Assembly (NCBI RefSeq): GCF_024606225.1
Contig: NZ_JAGRPU010000002.1
Location: forward strand, 62,001 to 126,000
DNA from: Endozoicomonas sp. ISHI1
Lineage (GTDB): Bacteria; Pseudomonadota; Gammaproteobacteria; Pseudomonadales; Endozoicomonadaceae
Length of the DNA: 64,000 nucleotides
Direction: 5' to 3'
Shown here: positions 18,126-28,982 of the stretch, in pieces
Position numbering within the stretch: the first letter of the stretch is position 1
Layout of the letters: each line of letters opens with the position of its first letter
Notes under the pieces: model-generated
What the model was told of the DNA's origin: nothing
What the model saw: only the letters and a program-made list of their open reading frames with translations
Databases searched by the model: none
Translations under genes and position numbers: made by a program

Positions 18126-19598
18126 TTATACCAGCACCACATCAAACTGTTCCTGGCTGTATATGGGTTCAACCTGGAAACGAATCGGTTTTTGAATAAA
18201 CTCTTCGAGATCTGCTACGTTACTGGATTCTTCATCCAGCAGGCGGTCGACTACATGCTCAGACGCCAGAACCGTGTAACTCTGGCTGTCGTATGCACGA
18301 ACGGCTCGAAGAATTTCTCTGAAAATTTCATAGCACACCGTCTCAGCTGTTTTCAGTGTGCCACGACCATCGCATGTTGGACAGGGTTCACACAGTACAT
18401 TTTCCAGTGACTCCCGTGTTCTCTTACGGGTCATTTCCACTAGCCCCAGCTCACTGACTCCGGTGATATTGGTTTTGGCGTGATCTTTCTCCAGAGACCT
18501 TTCGTAAGTTCTCAGAACCTGTCTCTGATGCTCAGGGTCTTCCATATCGATAAAATCGATAATAATAATGCCTCCCAGATTGCGTAATCGTAACTGCCGG
18601 GCAATGGCTACAGAAGCTTCCAGATTGGTCTTAAGGATAGTTTCCTCGAGGTTACGATGACCCACGAAAGCCCCCGTGTTTACATCAATCGTGGTCATAG
18701 CCTCAGTCTGATCGATAATCAGGTAACCGCCTGATTTCAATTGCACCTTGCGACTGAGCGCCTTGTTAATTTCGTCTTCGACCCCAAACAGGTCAAAAAT
18801 AGGACGCTCTCCCGGGTAATATTCAACCCTGCCATCCACCAGAGGCACCAGTTTTTTGACAAACTTGGATACCTTATTGAAAGTCTCCCTGGAATCAATT
18901 CGGATTTTCTCAATATCCGGCTCCACCAAGTCACGCATCGTTCTCAGGTGCAGCGGCAAATCTTCATAAATCGTGGCCGGTGCAGTATTTTCCCTGACCG
19001 TTTCTTCAATGGTCTGCCATAGCCGTCTCAGGAAAAGAATATCAGCCTTCACTTCTGCCTCGGTGATACCTTCAGCTGCTGTCCTGAGAATAAAGCCGCC
19101 TTTCTCATCTTCTCCGTCGCACTTCATGCCCTCTTCAACCAGCTTTCTGAGACGCTCGCGTTCTTCTGCATCATCAATACGCAGAGAAATACCCACATGA
19201 TTATTATGGGGCATGAGCACCAGATAACGGGCCGGGATAGAGATGTGTGTAGTCAGGCGGGCACCTTTGGTCCCCAGAGGATCTTTGGTGACCTGAACAA
19301 CCAGCGACTGACCTTCATGAACGAGTTCAACAATCGGGCGCTCCGACTGATCATCATTGTCTCTCTCGTTGCGGGGGGCAATTTCACTGGCATGAATAAA
19401 AGCAGCCCTTTCAAGACCGATATCCACAAAAGCGGCCTGCATTCCCGGAAGGACCCGGACAACTTTACCTTTGTAGATATTACCGACAATGCCTCGACTG
19501 CAGGCTCTTTCAATATAGACTTCCTGAAGTACCCCATTTTCAACCAGCGCCACTCGCGATTCCATTGGCGTGATATTCATCAGAATCTCTTCACTCAT
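18126..19598 (-). CDS. rng: ribonuclease G
   Basis: 490 residues, the RNase G length, without the long C-terminal scaffold of RNase E. An S1 RNA-binding domain occupies residues about 35-120 (GNIYKGKVVRVLPGMQAAFVDIG). The catalytic DNase I-like part has GGIIIIDFIDMEDPEHQRQVL with its metal-binding aspartates, and the zinc-link CPTCDGRG lies near residue 405. RNase G trims the 16S rRNA 5' end and starts mRNA decay. GGGGAAGGGA precedes the ATG. It follows maf and precedes yhdP, all in one direction. Confidence 0.96.
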   Translation of the reverse strand: MSEEILMNITPMESRVALVENGVLQEVYIERACSRGIVGNIYKGKVVRVLPGMQAAFVDIGLERAAFIHASEIAPRNERDNDDQSERPIVELVHEGQSLVVQVTKDPLGTKGARLTTHISIPARYLVLMPHNNHVGISLRIDDAEERERLRKLVEEGMKCDGEDEKGGFILRTAAEGITEAEVKADILFLRRLWQTIEETVRENTAPATIYEDLPLHLRTMRDLVEPDIEKIRIDSRETFNKVSKFVKKLVPLVDGRVEYYPGERPIFDLFGVEDEINKALSRKVQLKSGGYLIIDQTEAMTTIDVNTGAFVGHRNLEETILKTNLEASVAIARQLRLRNLGGIIIIDFIDMEDPEHQRQVLRTYERSLEKDHAKTNITGVSELGLVEMTRKRTRESLENVLCEPCPTCDGRGTLKTAETVCYEIFREILRAVRAYDSQSYTVLASEHVVDRLLDEESSNVADLEEFIQKPIRFQVEPIYSQEQFDVVLV

Positions 19599-19645
19599 TC
19601 CCTTCCCCTTAAACTGGTCAGTCGATCAGGAAACTGTATTACGGA

Positions 19646-19693
19646 AGCCTGTATGACTTAAAGCCATCTTGGCCTTAAATCCGAAGGGCTGCC
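19646..19693. repeat. short, internally deleted relative of the 167-bp repeat
   Basis: The ends AGCCTGTATGACTTAA and CCTTAAATCCGAAGGGCTGCC match the outer arms of the 167-bp repeat with a few changes, but the central part is missing (48 bp in all) and the CTAG flanks are gone. It sits between maf and rng and would form a short hairpin in that transcript. Confidence 0.5.
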
Positions 19694-19830
19694 GATTCTT
19701 AAATAACAATCCCGTCCTGCCAGAAAAACCAAATAAACGAAATAAATACCTGAAAACGTTTTACCAGACCCGGAGGAACACTGCCTGGCAGGAAAGCTGC
19801 TGTTAAACAGTCTCCCGAGATTCTTTCTAA

Positions 19831-20430
19831 TCAGTTTTTTACTAACTGAGGGTGCCATGGGCTAATGCCCAGATTCTGAAGTAGGGCTACGGTTTCCTTC
19901 ACGGGCAAACCCACCACACCGGTGTAGCTTCCTGAAATGCTTTCTACCAGAACGGCTCCTTTTCCCTGAATACCGTACGCACCGGCTTTATCCATAGGCT
20001 CACCGGTGGCCACGTAGGCTTCAGCCACTTTCCGGTCAAAAGCAGTCATTCTGACCACTGTTCTGGACAGTTTCACGGATAGACTATTACCATCAGTGAC
20101 CGCAACTGCTGTGAATACCTCATGGCTATTCCCACTCAATGACAACAGCATATCACAGGCTTGTGACTCATTTTCGGGTTTACCGAGTATTTTCACTCCC
20201 AGAATCACTGCAGTATCCGCTGCCAGCACGGGCCTGAGTGGCAATTGATCCAATGTAAGCCGGCGCCAGCCGGCCAGCGCTTTTTCTTCTGCCATTCGGG
20301 TAACATAGGCTTCTGGAGCTTCACTCGAGAACGGGGTCTCATCAACCCCGGAATGAATCTGATGAAAGGCAATACCGATCTGCCGGAGAAGTTCTTTCCT
20401 GCGCGGTGACTGGGAAGCGAGATAGATCAT
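19831..20430 (-). CDS. maf: Maf/YhdE nucleoside triphosphate pyrophosphatase
   Basis: 199 residues from the ATG at 20430; the frame is open upstream through mreD but this ATG gives the canonical start IYLASQSPRRKELL. Conserved motifs follow: DETPF, LAADTAV, GKP, and GAYGIQGKGAVLVESISGSYTGVVGLP. The YhdE branch hydrolyses dTTP and UTP, including modified forms, and overexpression blocks septation. The place next to mreBCD and rng is the classic one. The mreD stop is 5 bases upstream, so translation is probably coupled. Confidence 0.95.
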   Translation of the reverse strand: MIYLASQSPRRKELLRQIGIAFHQIHSGVDETPFSSEAPEAYVTRMAEEKALAGWRRLTLDQLPLRPVLAADTAVILGVKILGKPENESQACDMLLSLSGNSHEVFTAVAVTDGNSLSVKLSRTVVRMTAFDRKVAEAYVATGEPMDKAGAYGIQGKGAVLVESISGSYTGVVGLPVKETVALLQNLGISPWHPQLVKN

Positions 20431-20435
20431 GATAA

Positions 20436-20924
20436 TCAGGTAACTCTGAAGTTTCTCCTCAGTGCTCCTAAAACAGCAGACACCCAGGGCCAAAATGCGG
20501 CGCTGGTCAGTGCCGGTGCCAGATACCAGAGTGTCGGCGGCGTTCTCCCCAGGGCACTGCGAATCCACAAATTCAGCAGTTGATAAAAACCGACGATCAC
20601 AAACACCATAAAGGCCTGCTGCCACCAGGGGAACATTCTCAAACGACGATGCAGACTCAGTACGATAACGGCCACCAACAACAACCCCATTGAACTCTGA
20701 CCAAAGGTTGTTCCTACCACAACATCCATCAACAAGCCGGTCAAGAAGGCAAAAAACAACCCAAAACGCTCCGGCAGTGCCAAAACCCAATAAAGAACCA
20801 CCATAACTACCCAGGATGGCCTGGCAATGGAGATCCATGCTGGCAGAGGTAAAACACTCAGCAGGAAAGCAACCAGCAGGGTAAACCAGACAATCCAATG
20901 AGCATTGGCTTTTTGAATACTCAT
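20436..20924 (-). CDS. mreD: rod-shape determining protein MreD
   Basis: 162 residues with five to six hydrophobic helices, the size and profile of MreD, an inner-membrane component of the elongasome that joins MreC, RodA and PBP2. Conserved pieces include PERFGLFFAFLTGLLMDVVVGTTFGQS. The ATG overlaps the mreC stop (ATGA), indicating translational coupling. Confidence 0.93.
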   Translation of the reverse strand: MSIQKANAHWIVWFTLLVAFLLSVLPLPAWISIARPSWVVMVVLYWVLALPERFGLFFAFLTGLLMDVVVGTTFGQSSMGLLLVAVIVLSLHRRLRMFPWWQQAFMVFVIVGFYQLLNLWIRSALGRTPPTLWYLAPALTSAAFWPWVSAVLGALRRNFRVT

Positions 20925-21826
20925 AGACCCTCCTTTTTGTTCGCCTCTGGTGCCAATTCCGATGCTACTTCTTCATTGGAACGGAAGACCAGCAGAACGA
21001 ACCGGGTTCTGTTGACTTCGGCCATCAGCTGAACCTCAATCTTGGCGAACGCCTCTCCCGGTGTACGCACTATTTTCCTGACTTTTCCCAGAGGGTAGCC
21101 CACCGGATAAATCTGTCCCAGACCCGAACTGGTCAAAAGGTCTCCCTCTTTAATATCCACTGTATCGGATATGTGAACCAGCTCCACAGAATCCTTACTG
21201 CCCGTGCCAACGGCAATGGCACGATAGCCACTGCGATTGACCTGGACAGGAACCCTGCTGGCGGTATCTGTGACCAGCATTACGCGGCTACTGACCAGAC
21301 TAACGTCAATTACCTGCCCCATAACCCCATGAGCATCAACAATGGCCTGACCTTTAAATACTCCATCGGTAGACCCTTTATTGATTGTCACGATATGTTC
21401 ATAGGGGTCTGGATCAACACCAATGATTTCTGCCACCAGAACCTGCTCATCCACCAGCTCGGATGAATTCAGCAATTCCTTCAGGCGAAGGTTCTGAGCA
21501 GTCAGTGATGCCAGCTTCTGAACTTTTTGTTCAAGAATCAGGTTACGGGCTTTCAGCCGGGTATTTTCTTCAAGCAGCTCACTTCGGGAAGTTACCAATT
21601 CATCGGCCGTGCTAAAAGCTCTGGAGGGCAAATCGGAGATCCACTGCAGAGGGGTAACCGCCATTGTTAGCCAGGAGCGAACAGCAGAGAGATAATGAGA
21701 ACGGTGGTCAACAAACAGCAACGCGATGGAAATAATCAGCAAAAAAACAAAGCGCGTCGCCAAAGACTGTTGCTGGCTAAATATAGGTTTAATGGCTGGC
21801 TCCTGTGATATGCAAGGAGAACTCAA
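20921..21826 (-). CDS. mreC: rod-shape determining protein MreC
   Basis: Up to 301 residues. An N-terminal membrane helix (FVFLLIISIALLFVDH), a coiled coil (about residues 70-110, LLEENTRLKARNLILEQKV) and the periplasmic double beta-barrel with GVMGQVIDVSLVSSRVMLVTD and LLTSSGLGQIYPVGYPLG are all typical. MreC links MreB filaments to the peptidoglycan synthases. The start is uncertain: no ATG exists. The frame opens at TTG 21826 without a ribosome site, whereas CAGGAG lies 6 bases before an ATT that would give IKPIFSQQQS, close to the N-terminus usual in relatives. Confidence 0.92.
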   Translation of the reverse strand: MSSPCISQEPAIKPIFSQQQSLATRFVFLLIISIALLFVDHRSHYLSAVRSWLTMAVTPLQWISDLPSRAFSTADELVTSRSELLEENTRLKARNLILEQKVQKLASLTAQNLRLKELLNSSELVDEQVLVAEIIGVDPDPYEHIVTINKGSTDGVFKGQAIVDAHGVMGQVIDVSLVSSRVMLVTDTASRVPVQVNRSGYRAIAVGTGSKDSVELVHISDTVDIKEGDLLTSSGLGQIYPVGYPLGKVRKIVRTPGEAFAKIEVQLMAEVNRTRFVLLVFRSNEEVASELAPEANKKEGL

Positions 21827-21861
21827 TCTATTAATGTTACAAAAATACAGGCTTCACACAT

Positions 21862-21899
21862 AACAACAGGCCAGACGATAACCGTTTGGCCTGTTGTTT
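21862..21899 (-). promoter_or_regulatory. strong hairpin between mreB and mreC
   Basis: AACAACAGGCCAGACG pairs with CGTTTGGCCTGTTGTT around a 6-base loop (one G-T pair), in the 98-base gap after the mreB stop. There is no U-run on the minus strand, so partial termination or mRNA protection is more likely than full termination. This would let mreB be made in excess of mreC and mreD. Confidence 0.5.
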
Positions 21900-21924
21900 G
21901 GCTGGAACAACGCCCCACTCATGA

Positions 21925-23436
<1,512 letters not shown>

Positions 23437-24126
23437 ATGGATTTTAAAGGTTTATTTAATCAAGTTCTCAGCTCAGGTTCTTCCCTGATCAGTGAAGGTA
23501 AAAGCAAACTGGGGGAAGGACTGAGCACCTCTTCATCAGACAGCGATGGCAGCTCCATATTTTCTGGTCTGGGAAAAGGCGCTTTGACTGGCGGTGCGTT
23601 GTCTTTATTCCTTGACTCCAAAAAAGGCAGCACCATGGCAGGCAGAGCAGCCGAAGCGGGTGGTGTGGCAGCTCTGGGAGCATTAGCTCTGAAAACCTAC
23701 AAGGGCTGGGCCAATCAGTCTGAAGGTGACCAACAAGACTCCAGCGATATGGAACTGATGCCGGAAAATGAGGAGAGACAAAGTCAAGTGATTCTCAAGG
23801 CCATGATTGCGGCTGCCAAAGCCGATGGCCACGTGGATGACGCCGAAAGGGAAAGAATTCATAAAGCCTTCGAGTCAATGGGAACCACTTCAGAACTGAA
23901 TCAATTTGTGCAACAGGAACTGGAAAAACCTCTTGATCCGGTAGAAGTTGCCAATGAAGTGTTCAGCCCTGAAGAAGCCTCTGAGGTCTACCTTGCCTCT
24001 CTTCTCGTAGTAGATGAACAAAACACCATGGAAAAAACCTACCTTGAAGAGTTGGGGAGACAGCTGAAACTGGAACCTGGATTAGTTGAGAAACTCGAAG
24101 CCCAAGCCCATGTGCAAGCAGCTTGA
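23437..24126 (+). CDS. TerB-like/DUF533 protein
   Basis: 229 residues. The N-terminal third is low-complexity and rich in Gly and Ser (SSGSSLISEGKSKLGEGLS), followed by a glycine-rich hydrophobic hairpin (GALTGGALSLFLDSK..GGVAALGALALKTYKGW). The C-terminal half (from about residue 115) is a TerB-like helical bundle: KAMIAAAKADGHVDDAERERIHKAFES and VYLASLLVVDEQNTMEKTYLEELGRQL. This is the DUF533 (YebE) architecture, an inner-membrane-associated protein of unknown function often tied to envelope stress. GGGAGG precedes the ATG. Confidence 0.85.
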   Translation: MDFKGLFNQVLSSGSSLISEGKSKLGEGLSTSSSDSDGSSIFSGLGKGALTGGALSLFLDSKKGSTMAGRAAEAGGVAALGALALKTYKGWANQSEGDQQDSSDMELMPENEERQSQVILKAMIAAAKADGHVDDAERERIHKAFESMGTTSELNQFVQQELEKPLDPVEVANEVFSPEEASEVYLASLLVVDEQNTMEKTYLEELGRQLKLEPGLVEKLEAQAHVQAA

Positions 24127-24135
24127 CTCCCTTGA

Positions 24136-24168
24136 GGAACCACAAAGCGTTGTTATCTTTGTGGTTCC
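24136..24168 (+). terminator. hairpin after the TerB-like gene
   Basis: A 12-bp perfect stem, GGAACCACAAAG with CTTTGTGGTTCC and a 9-base loop, starts 10 bases after the stop. The U-tract is poor, but the stem is strong. Confidence 0.6.
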
Positions 24169-24345
24169 GACCCAAACCTGCTCTTGAAACCCTATCTACA
24201 AGAATTAATCTTGACTACACCTTGAGATTCCCCTTCATACCCCATACATTTAGCCTTTATTTCTCACGTCCAGCGCTCTGCTTGCCTCACAAAAGCAGGG
24301 AAAGCTGGTTATGACCGCTTCTAAAGCCCGAATTCGGAGATAACC

Positions 24346-24633
24346 ATGGCCGTTGATGCCTCTGAAATTCAGAAGGTTGCCAATTTGGCACGATTATCCA
24401 TAGATGAAAGCCAGTTAGAGACGACTGCCGATACCATCAATCGCATTCTCGAACTGGTTGACCAGATGCAGATGGTTAAAACCGATCACGTGGAACCCTT
24501 AGCTCACCCATTGGATGCCACCCAGCGCCTGCGCAAAGACGTGGTGTCTGAAGAGAATAATCGCGAGCAGCTGCAGAGCTGTGCGCCGGTCGTTGAAGAC
24601 GGACTGTTCCTGGTTCCAAAAGTGATTGAGTGA
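24346..24633 (+). CDS. gatC: Asp/Glu-tRNA amidotransferase subunit C
   Basis: 95 residues. Typical GatC: VAKLARLSI-type motif (KVANLARLSIDE) at the N-terminus and VEPLAHPLD..QRLRKDVV in the middle. GatC wraps around GatA and stabilises the GatCAB complex that converts misacylated Asp-tRNA-Asn or Glu-tRNA-Gln to the amide. GGAGATAACC precedes the ATG. First gene of gatCAB. Confidence 0.96.
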   Translation: MAVDASEIQKVANLARLSIDESQLETTADTINRILELVDQMQMVKTDHVEPLAHPLDATQRLRKDVVSEENNREQLQSCAPVVEDGLFLVPKVIE

Positions 24634-24697
24634 GCTGACTTGATGCCAAGCAGCAGCCTCAACCCCTTACCCTGATTTAAAGCGATTACCCAGAATC

Positions 24698-26149
24698 ATG
24701 TACGACAAATCACTCTCAGAACAAAGCCGGGCCCTGGCCAACGGCGAACTGTCCAGTCTTGAGCTGACCCAGCTCTACCTTGACCGAATCAAAAAGCTAG
24801 ACGGCAACTACAACAGCTACATAACAGTGACCGAAGATCTGGCACTGGAACAAGCCAAGGCTGCCGACGAACGTCGTGCAACAGGCGATGCCTCGGCGCT
24901 GACCGGTATTCCTCTGGCCCACAAGGATCTATTTTGTACAGAAGGTGTTAAAACGACTTGCGGCTCCAAAATTCTGGACAACTTTATAGCACCTTATGAA
25001 TCAACGGTTACCCATAAACTCAAGGAAGCCGGTTCTGTCATGCTGGGTAAAACCAACATGGACGAGTTCGCCATGGGTTCCTCCAACGAAAACAGCTACT
25101 ATGGTGCTGTGAAAAACCCTTGGGATACCCAGGCCATTCCCGGCGGCTCCTCCGGCGGTTCTGCAGCCTGTGTTGCAGCCAGACTGGCAGCCGGCGCTAC
25201 GGGCACTGACACTGGCGGCTCTATCCGTCAGCCAGCATCTCATTGTGGTATCACGGGTCTTAAGCCTACCTACGGTCGTGTATCCCGTTACGGCATGATT
25301 GCTTATGCATCCAGTCTTGATCAGGCAGGTCCAATGACCCGGACTGCAGAAGATGCCGCCCTGATGCTGAATGTAATGGCCGGCTTTGATCACCGTGATT
25401 CCACTTGTCTGGATCGTGAAGTACCCGATTACACTGCTCATTTGAATGACTCCCTGGAAGGCCTGACGATTGGCTTACCAAAAGAATATTTTTCAACGGG
25501 CCTCGACTCTGAAGTTGAACAACGTGTGCGTGACGCCGTTGCCGAGTACGAAAAGCTGGGTGCGAGGGTCAAAGAAGTCAGCCTGCCTAACCTGGAGCTA
25601 TCCATTCCTTCTTACTACGTGATTGCTCCGGCTGAAGCTTCCTCAAACCTGTCTCGCTTCGACGGCGCCCGTTTTGGTTACCGATGTGAAAACCCTGAAG
25701 ACCTGATGGATATGTACAAACGCAGCCGCAGTGAAGGTTTTGGTGAAGAAGTCAAACGTCGTATTTTGGTGGGCACTTACGCGCTGTCTGCAGGTTACTA
25801 CGATGCCTACTACAAGAAAGCCCAAAAGATTCGTCGCCTGATCCGTGATGACTTTATGAATGCTTTTGAACAGTGTGACATCATCATGGGTCCTAACGCT
25901 CCGACTTCTGCCTTCAACATTGGCGAGAAGAGCGACGATCCTGTTGCCATGTATCTGTCCGATATTTACACCCTGTCTGTTAATCTTGCGGGCCTGCCCG
26001 GCATGTCGGTTCCAGCCGGAATGGCCAATGGCCGTCCAGTCGGTTTGCAGATGATTGGCCGTCACTTTGACGAGTCCGGACTGCTGAACGCCGCCCACCG
26101 TTTCCAGCAAGTTACCGACTTTCATAAACAGTTCCCGATTAATAGTTAA
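24698..26149 (+). CDS. gatA: Asp/Glu-tRNA amidotransferase subunit A
   Basis: 483 residues. The amidase-signature core is complete: the catalytic Lys in [11 protein letters not shown], the glycine/serine-rich stretch [14 protein letters not shown] and the nucleophile region [16 protein letters not shown]. GatA releases ammonia from glutamine for transfer to the tRNA-bound acid. Sits 64 bases after gatC and before gatB. Confidence 0.98.
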   Translation: MYDKSLSEQSRALANGELSSLELTQLYLDRIKKLDGNYNSYITVTEDLALEQAKAADERRATGDASALTGIPLAHKDLFCTEGVKTTCGSKILDNFIAPYESTVTHKLKEAGSVMLGKTNMDEFAMGSSNENSYYGAVKNPWDTQAIPGGSSGGSAACVAARLAAGATGTDTGGSIRQPASHCGITGLKPTYGRVSRYGMIAYASSLDQAGPMTRTAEDAALMLNVMAGFDHRDSTCLDREVPDYTAHLNDSLEGLTIGLPKEYFSTGLDSEVEQRVRDAVAEYEKLGARVKEVSLPNLELSIPSYYVIAPAEASSNLSRFDGARFGYRCENPEDLMDMYKRSRSEGFGEEVKRRILVGTYALSAGYYDAYYKKAQKIRRLIRDDFMNAFEQCDIIMGPNAPTSAFNIGEKSDDPVAMYLSDIYTLSVNLAGLPGMSVPAGMANGRPVGLQMIGRHFDESGLLNAAHRFQQVTDFHKQFPINS

Positions 26150-26162
26150 CAGTACTCAGTAG

Positions 26163-26196
26163 ATTGTGCTTCAGGTTTACCTCCTGAGACACAATT
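26163..26196 (+). promoter_or_regulatory. imperfect hairpin between gatA and gatB
   Basis: ATTGTG.TTCAGG and TCCTGA..CACAAT form an imperfect stem around TTTACC in the 78-base gatA-gatB gap. Could be an mRNA stability or processing element; no U-tract follows. Confidence 0.35.
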
Positions 26197-26227
26197 TGCA
26201 ACGGATTAAATTTCGAGGATTTGAAAA

Positions 26228-27730
26228 GTGTCTCAAACAACTCCGAGCCAACTGAAAACTGATAACTGGCCACTGTCAACGGATCAATGGGAAACCGTTA
26301 TCGGGCTGGAAATTCACGTTCAGCTTGCCACGAAAACCAAGATTTTCTCCGGAGCTTCTACCGCTTTCGGTGCCGAGCCCAACACTCAGGCCTGTGCTGT
26401 CGATCTGGGCCTGCCGGGTGTTTTGCCGGTTGTGAATGAAGAAGCCATCAACATGGCCATTAAATTTGGTCTGGGCATTGATGCCGAAATCAACAAAGTC
26501 AATGTTTTCGAACGTAAGAACTACTTCTATCCCGATCTGCCAAAAGGCTACCAGACAACTCAGTTGGAGAAGCCCATTGTCGGTGCAGGTCACGTTGAGA
26601 TTACTCTGAAAGATGGCTCGACCAAAACAGTTCGCATTCATCACGCCCATCTGGAAGAAGATGCAGGCAAGAGTCTGCATGAAGATTACCACGGCATGTC
26701 CGGCATCGACCTGAACCGTGCTGGCACACCTCTGATTGAGATTGTAACAGAACCCGACATGCGTAACGCAGAAGAAGCCGTGGCCTTCGCCAAAAAACTG
26801 CACTCCATCGTAACCACCCTGGGCATCTGCGATGGTGAAATGTCACAGGGCTCCATGCGCTTTGATGTAAACGTCTCTGTACGTCCAAAGGGCCAGAAAG
26901 AACTCGGTACCCGCACTGAAACAAAGAACCTGAACTCCTTCAAATTCATGGAAGCAGCAATCCTGAAAGAAGTGGAACGTCAGATCGACCTGATAGAAGA
27001 CGGTGGTGACGTCATTCAGGAAACCCGTCTCTACAACGGCGACACCGATGAAGCCCGCTCCATGCGCAGCAAGGAAGAAGCCAACGATTACCGTTACTTC
27101 CCCTGCCCCGACCTGCTGCCAGTTCTGATCGAAGACAGCCGTCTGGAAAAGCTCCGTGCTGAAATGCCAGAAATGCCAGATGCTAAAAAAGCCCGCTTTG
27201 TCAGTGACTTGGGGCTGAGTGAAGTGGATGCTGAAATTCTGTCAGGCGATCAGGCGACAGCTGCTTTCTTCGAAACTGCTGCGAACATCAGTGGCGATGC
27301 CAGACTGGCTTCCAACTGGGTTCTGGGCGAAGTATCCAAGTCCCTGAACGCCAACAGCATTGGCATTTCAGAGAGCCCGGTCACCGCTGACATGCTGGCA
27401 GGCCTGATTACCCGCATCAAAGACAACACTATCACTGGCAAGGTCGCCAAGCAGGTCTTTGAGGCCCTGTGGAAAGGCGACGGTAAAAATGCAGATGAAA
27501 TCATTGAGAAACAAGATCTCAGGAAAGTAACTGACACCGATGCCATTGAATCTATGATCGACGAAGTGCTTGTTGCCAATGCCCAACAAGTCGAAAACTA
27601 TCGCGCTGCGCCTCCTGAAAAGCGTAGCAAGATGATCGGCTTCTTTGTCGGTCAGGCCATGAGGGCCTCAAAAGGCAAGGCTGACCCGGGTATGGTTAAC
27701 CAAATGCTCAAGGAGAAGCTGGACGCCTGA
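26228..27730 (+). CDS. gatB: Asp/Glu-tRNA amidotransferase subunit B
   Basis: 500 residues from a GTG start preceded by CGAGGA. Conserved GatB signatures are [10 protein letters not shown] near the N-terminus, [17 protein letters not shown], and [25 protein letters not shown]. The helical tail ([26 protein letters not shown]) is the YqeY-like tRNA-recognition domain. GatB activates the tRNA-bound acid. Last gene of gatCAB; a GC-rich hairpin (CCTCGCCC..GGGCGGGG, about 27763-27781) follows. Confidence 0.98.
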   Translation: MSQTTPSQLKTDNWPLSTDQWETVIGLEIHVQLATKTKIFSGASTAFGAEPNTQACAVDLGLPGVLPVVNEEAINMAIKFGLGIDAEINKVNVFERKNYFYPDLPKGYQTTQLEKPIVGAGHVEITLKDGSTKTVRIHHAHLEEDAGKSLHEDYHGMSGIDLNRAGTPLIEIVTEPDMRNAEEAVAFAKKLHSIVTTLGICDGEMSQGSMRFDVNVSVRPKGQKELGTRTETKNLNSFKFMEAAILKEVERQIDLIEDGGDVIQETRLYNGDTDEARSMRSKEEANDYRYFPCPDLLPVLIEDSRLEKLRAEMPEMPDAKKARFVSDLGLSEVDAEILSGDQATAAFFETAANISGDARLASNWVLGEVSKSLNANSIGISESPVTADMLAGLITRIKDNTITGKVAKQVFEALWKGDGKNADEIIEKQDLRKVTDTDAIESMIDEVLVANAQQVENYRAAPPEKRSKMIGFFVGQAMRASKGKADPGMVNQMLKEKLDA

Positions 27731-27799
27731 TAGCCGAATAAAAACCCAAAGAATACCAGCTACCTCGCCCAGGGGGCGGGGGATATTACATTCAAAGAC

Positions 27800-28855
27800 T
27801 TAATAATGAGTGAAGTACAAAATACCCTCAACGGGATAATGATCAGACATCACACCTAATCGGCTTCGTGATTGATTGGCCTGGAGAATTGTCATGTAAC
27901 CACTCACTGGACAGACATGTCTCTTGTCGCAAAGAATATTATCCAGGGTACCCCGGTAAGGGCCCTTCCCCTTGGCCATTTCATTTTCATAGATGTCAAA
28001 GGAATACGGTAGAGAGGTCTTGACAAAATCGGCTGCCTGACGACTGACCAGAGTTTCCAGCAGAATTTGAAAATATTCATCCCCTACGGCTTCTCCGTCC
28101 TGTCTGCCTGCATCAGAATTGAAGTCTCCCATGTAAATAACCGCTTCATGGCTGGGTATATTCAATTGATTCTTCACTTTCCCAAGATAATCATAATGCT
28201 TGACCAGACCTTTGTATTCATTGTCGGCATTATTTTGCACCGTTTGCAAATGGAGACCGAACACATGTAGATTCCCACTACGGGTAGGCACTTTGATATA
28301 CCAGGCACCGACGGCACACCAGCCCTGATTACCTGCCGGCATAGGAAAGACAAATTCACGCATCTCCAGAATCGGCGCCTTGCTGTAAACCATGACCCCG
28401 CCATTGAATAGCCTGCCATACAGCAGCCATTTCCATCCTTCACCCAAAACAGGCGTCATATAATACCCCGCCTCTCTCATGCCCTTATTGACAACATCTC
28501 TAAGATACTGATCACCCATTTCCTGAAGTACGACAATGTGATAATCCCTCTTGACCATGTACTGGGTGATTTCTTCAGCCCTGATTTCCGGGTCGTTCAT
28601 GTCTTGACCACCAAACCACCACATCAAGAACTCGAAAAAGTCATAGGATGTCATCAGGTTCACATTCCAGGTCAATAGTTTAAGAGGCGAACACTGATCA
28701 ACGGCATTCAAGGGACAGGTCGTAGGAGGGTTGGTGTATACGGGAATAGGCTCCGTACTTTGTCGTTTTCCAGAAGCACCCGGCAAGGGCGAATCTGCAG
28801 CTGCAAAGATACTCACCCCAACAAGGATAGCCAGAAGGGAACTGAACTCTTTCAT
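27800..28855 (-). CDS. secreted endonuclease/exonuclease/phosphatase-fold hydrolase (sphingomyelinase-like)
   Basis: 351 residues from the ATG at 28855. A signal peptide (SSLLAILVGVSIFAAADS) is followed by a complete DNase I-like fold: LTWNVNLM (Asn), VVLQEM (metal Glu), FGLHLQ (His), YMGDFNSDAG (Asp/Asn), LDNILC and the closing SDHYPVEGILYF (Asp-His). A secreted single-domain form with this order is most like bacterial neutral sphingomyelinases (SMase C) and related phosphodiesterases; secreted nucleases of the same fold are the alternative. If it is a sphingomyelinase it would act on host membranes. Single gene, AT-rich surroundings. Confidence 0.75.
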   Translation of the reverse strand: MKEFSSLLAILVGVSIFAAADSPLPGASGKRQSTEPIPVYTNPPTTCPLNAVDQCSPLKLLTWNVNLMTSYDFFEFLMWWFGGQDMNDPEIRAEEITQYMVKRDYHIVVLQEMGDQYLRDVVNKGMREAGYYMTPVLGEGWKWLLYGRLFNGGVMVYSKAPILEMREFVFPMPAGNQGWCAVGAWYIKVPTRSGNLHVFGLHLQTVQNNADNEYKGLVKHYDYLGKVKNQLNIPSHEAVIYMGDFNSDAGRQDGEAVGDEYFQILLETLVSRQAADFVKTSLPYSFDIYENEMAKGKGPYRGTLDNILCDKRHVCPVSGYMTILQANQSRSRLGVMSDHYPVEGILYFTHY

Positions 28856-28982
28856 CAAGCTTGCTCACTGACTGGGAAATCAAATGTACAGGATAGAAGC
28901 TATCGGAAAAGACATAGAAGAAAATCGGGGAATACAGATACAGCATTGTAAAAATGGAACTATATGAAAGAGATTAATCCAC

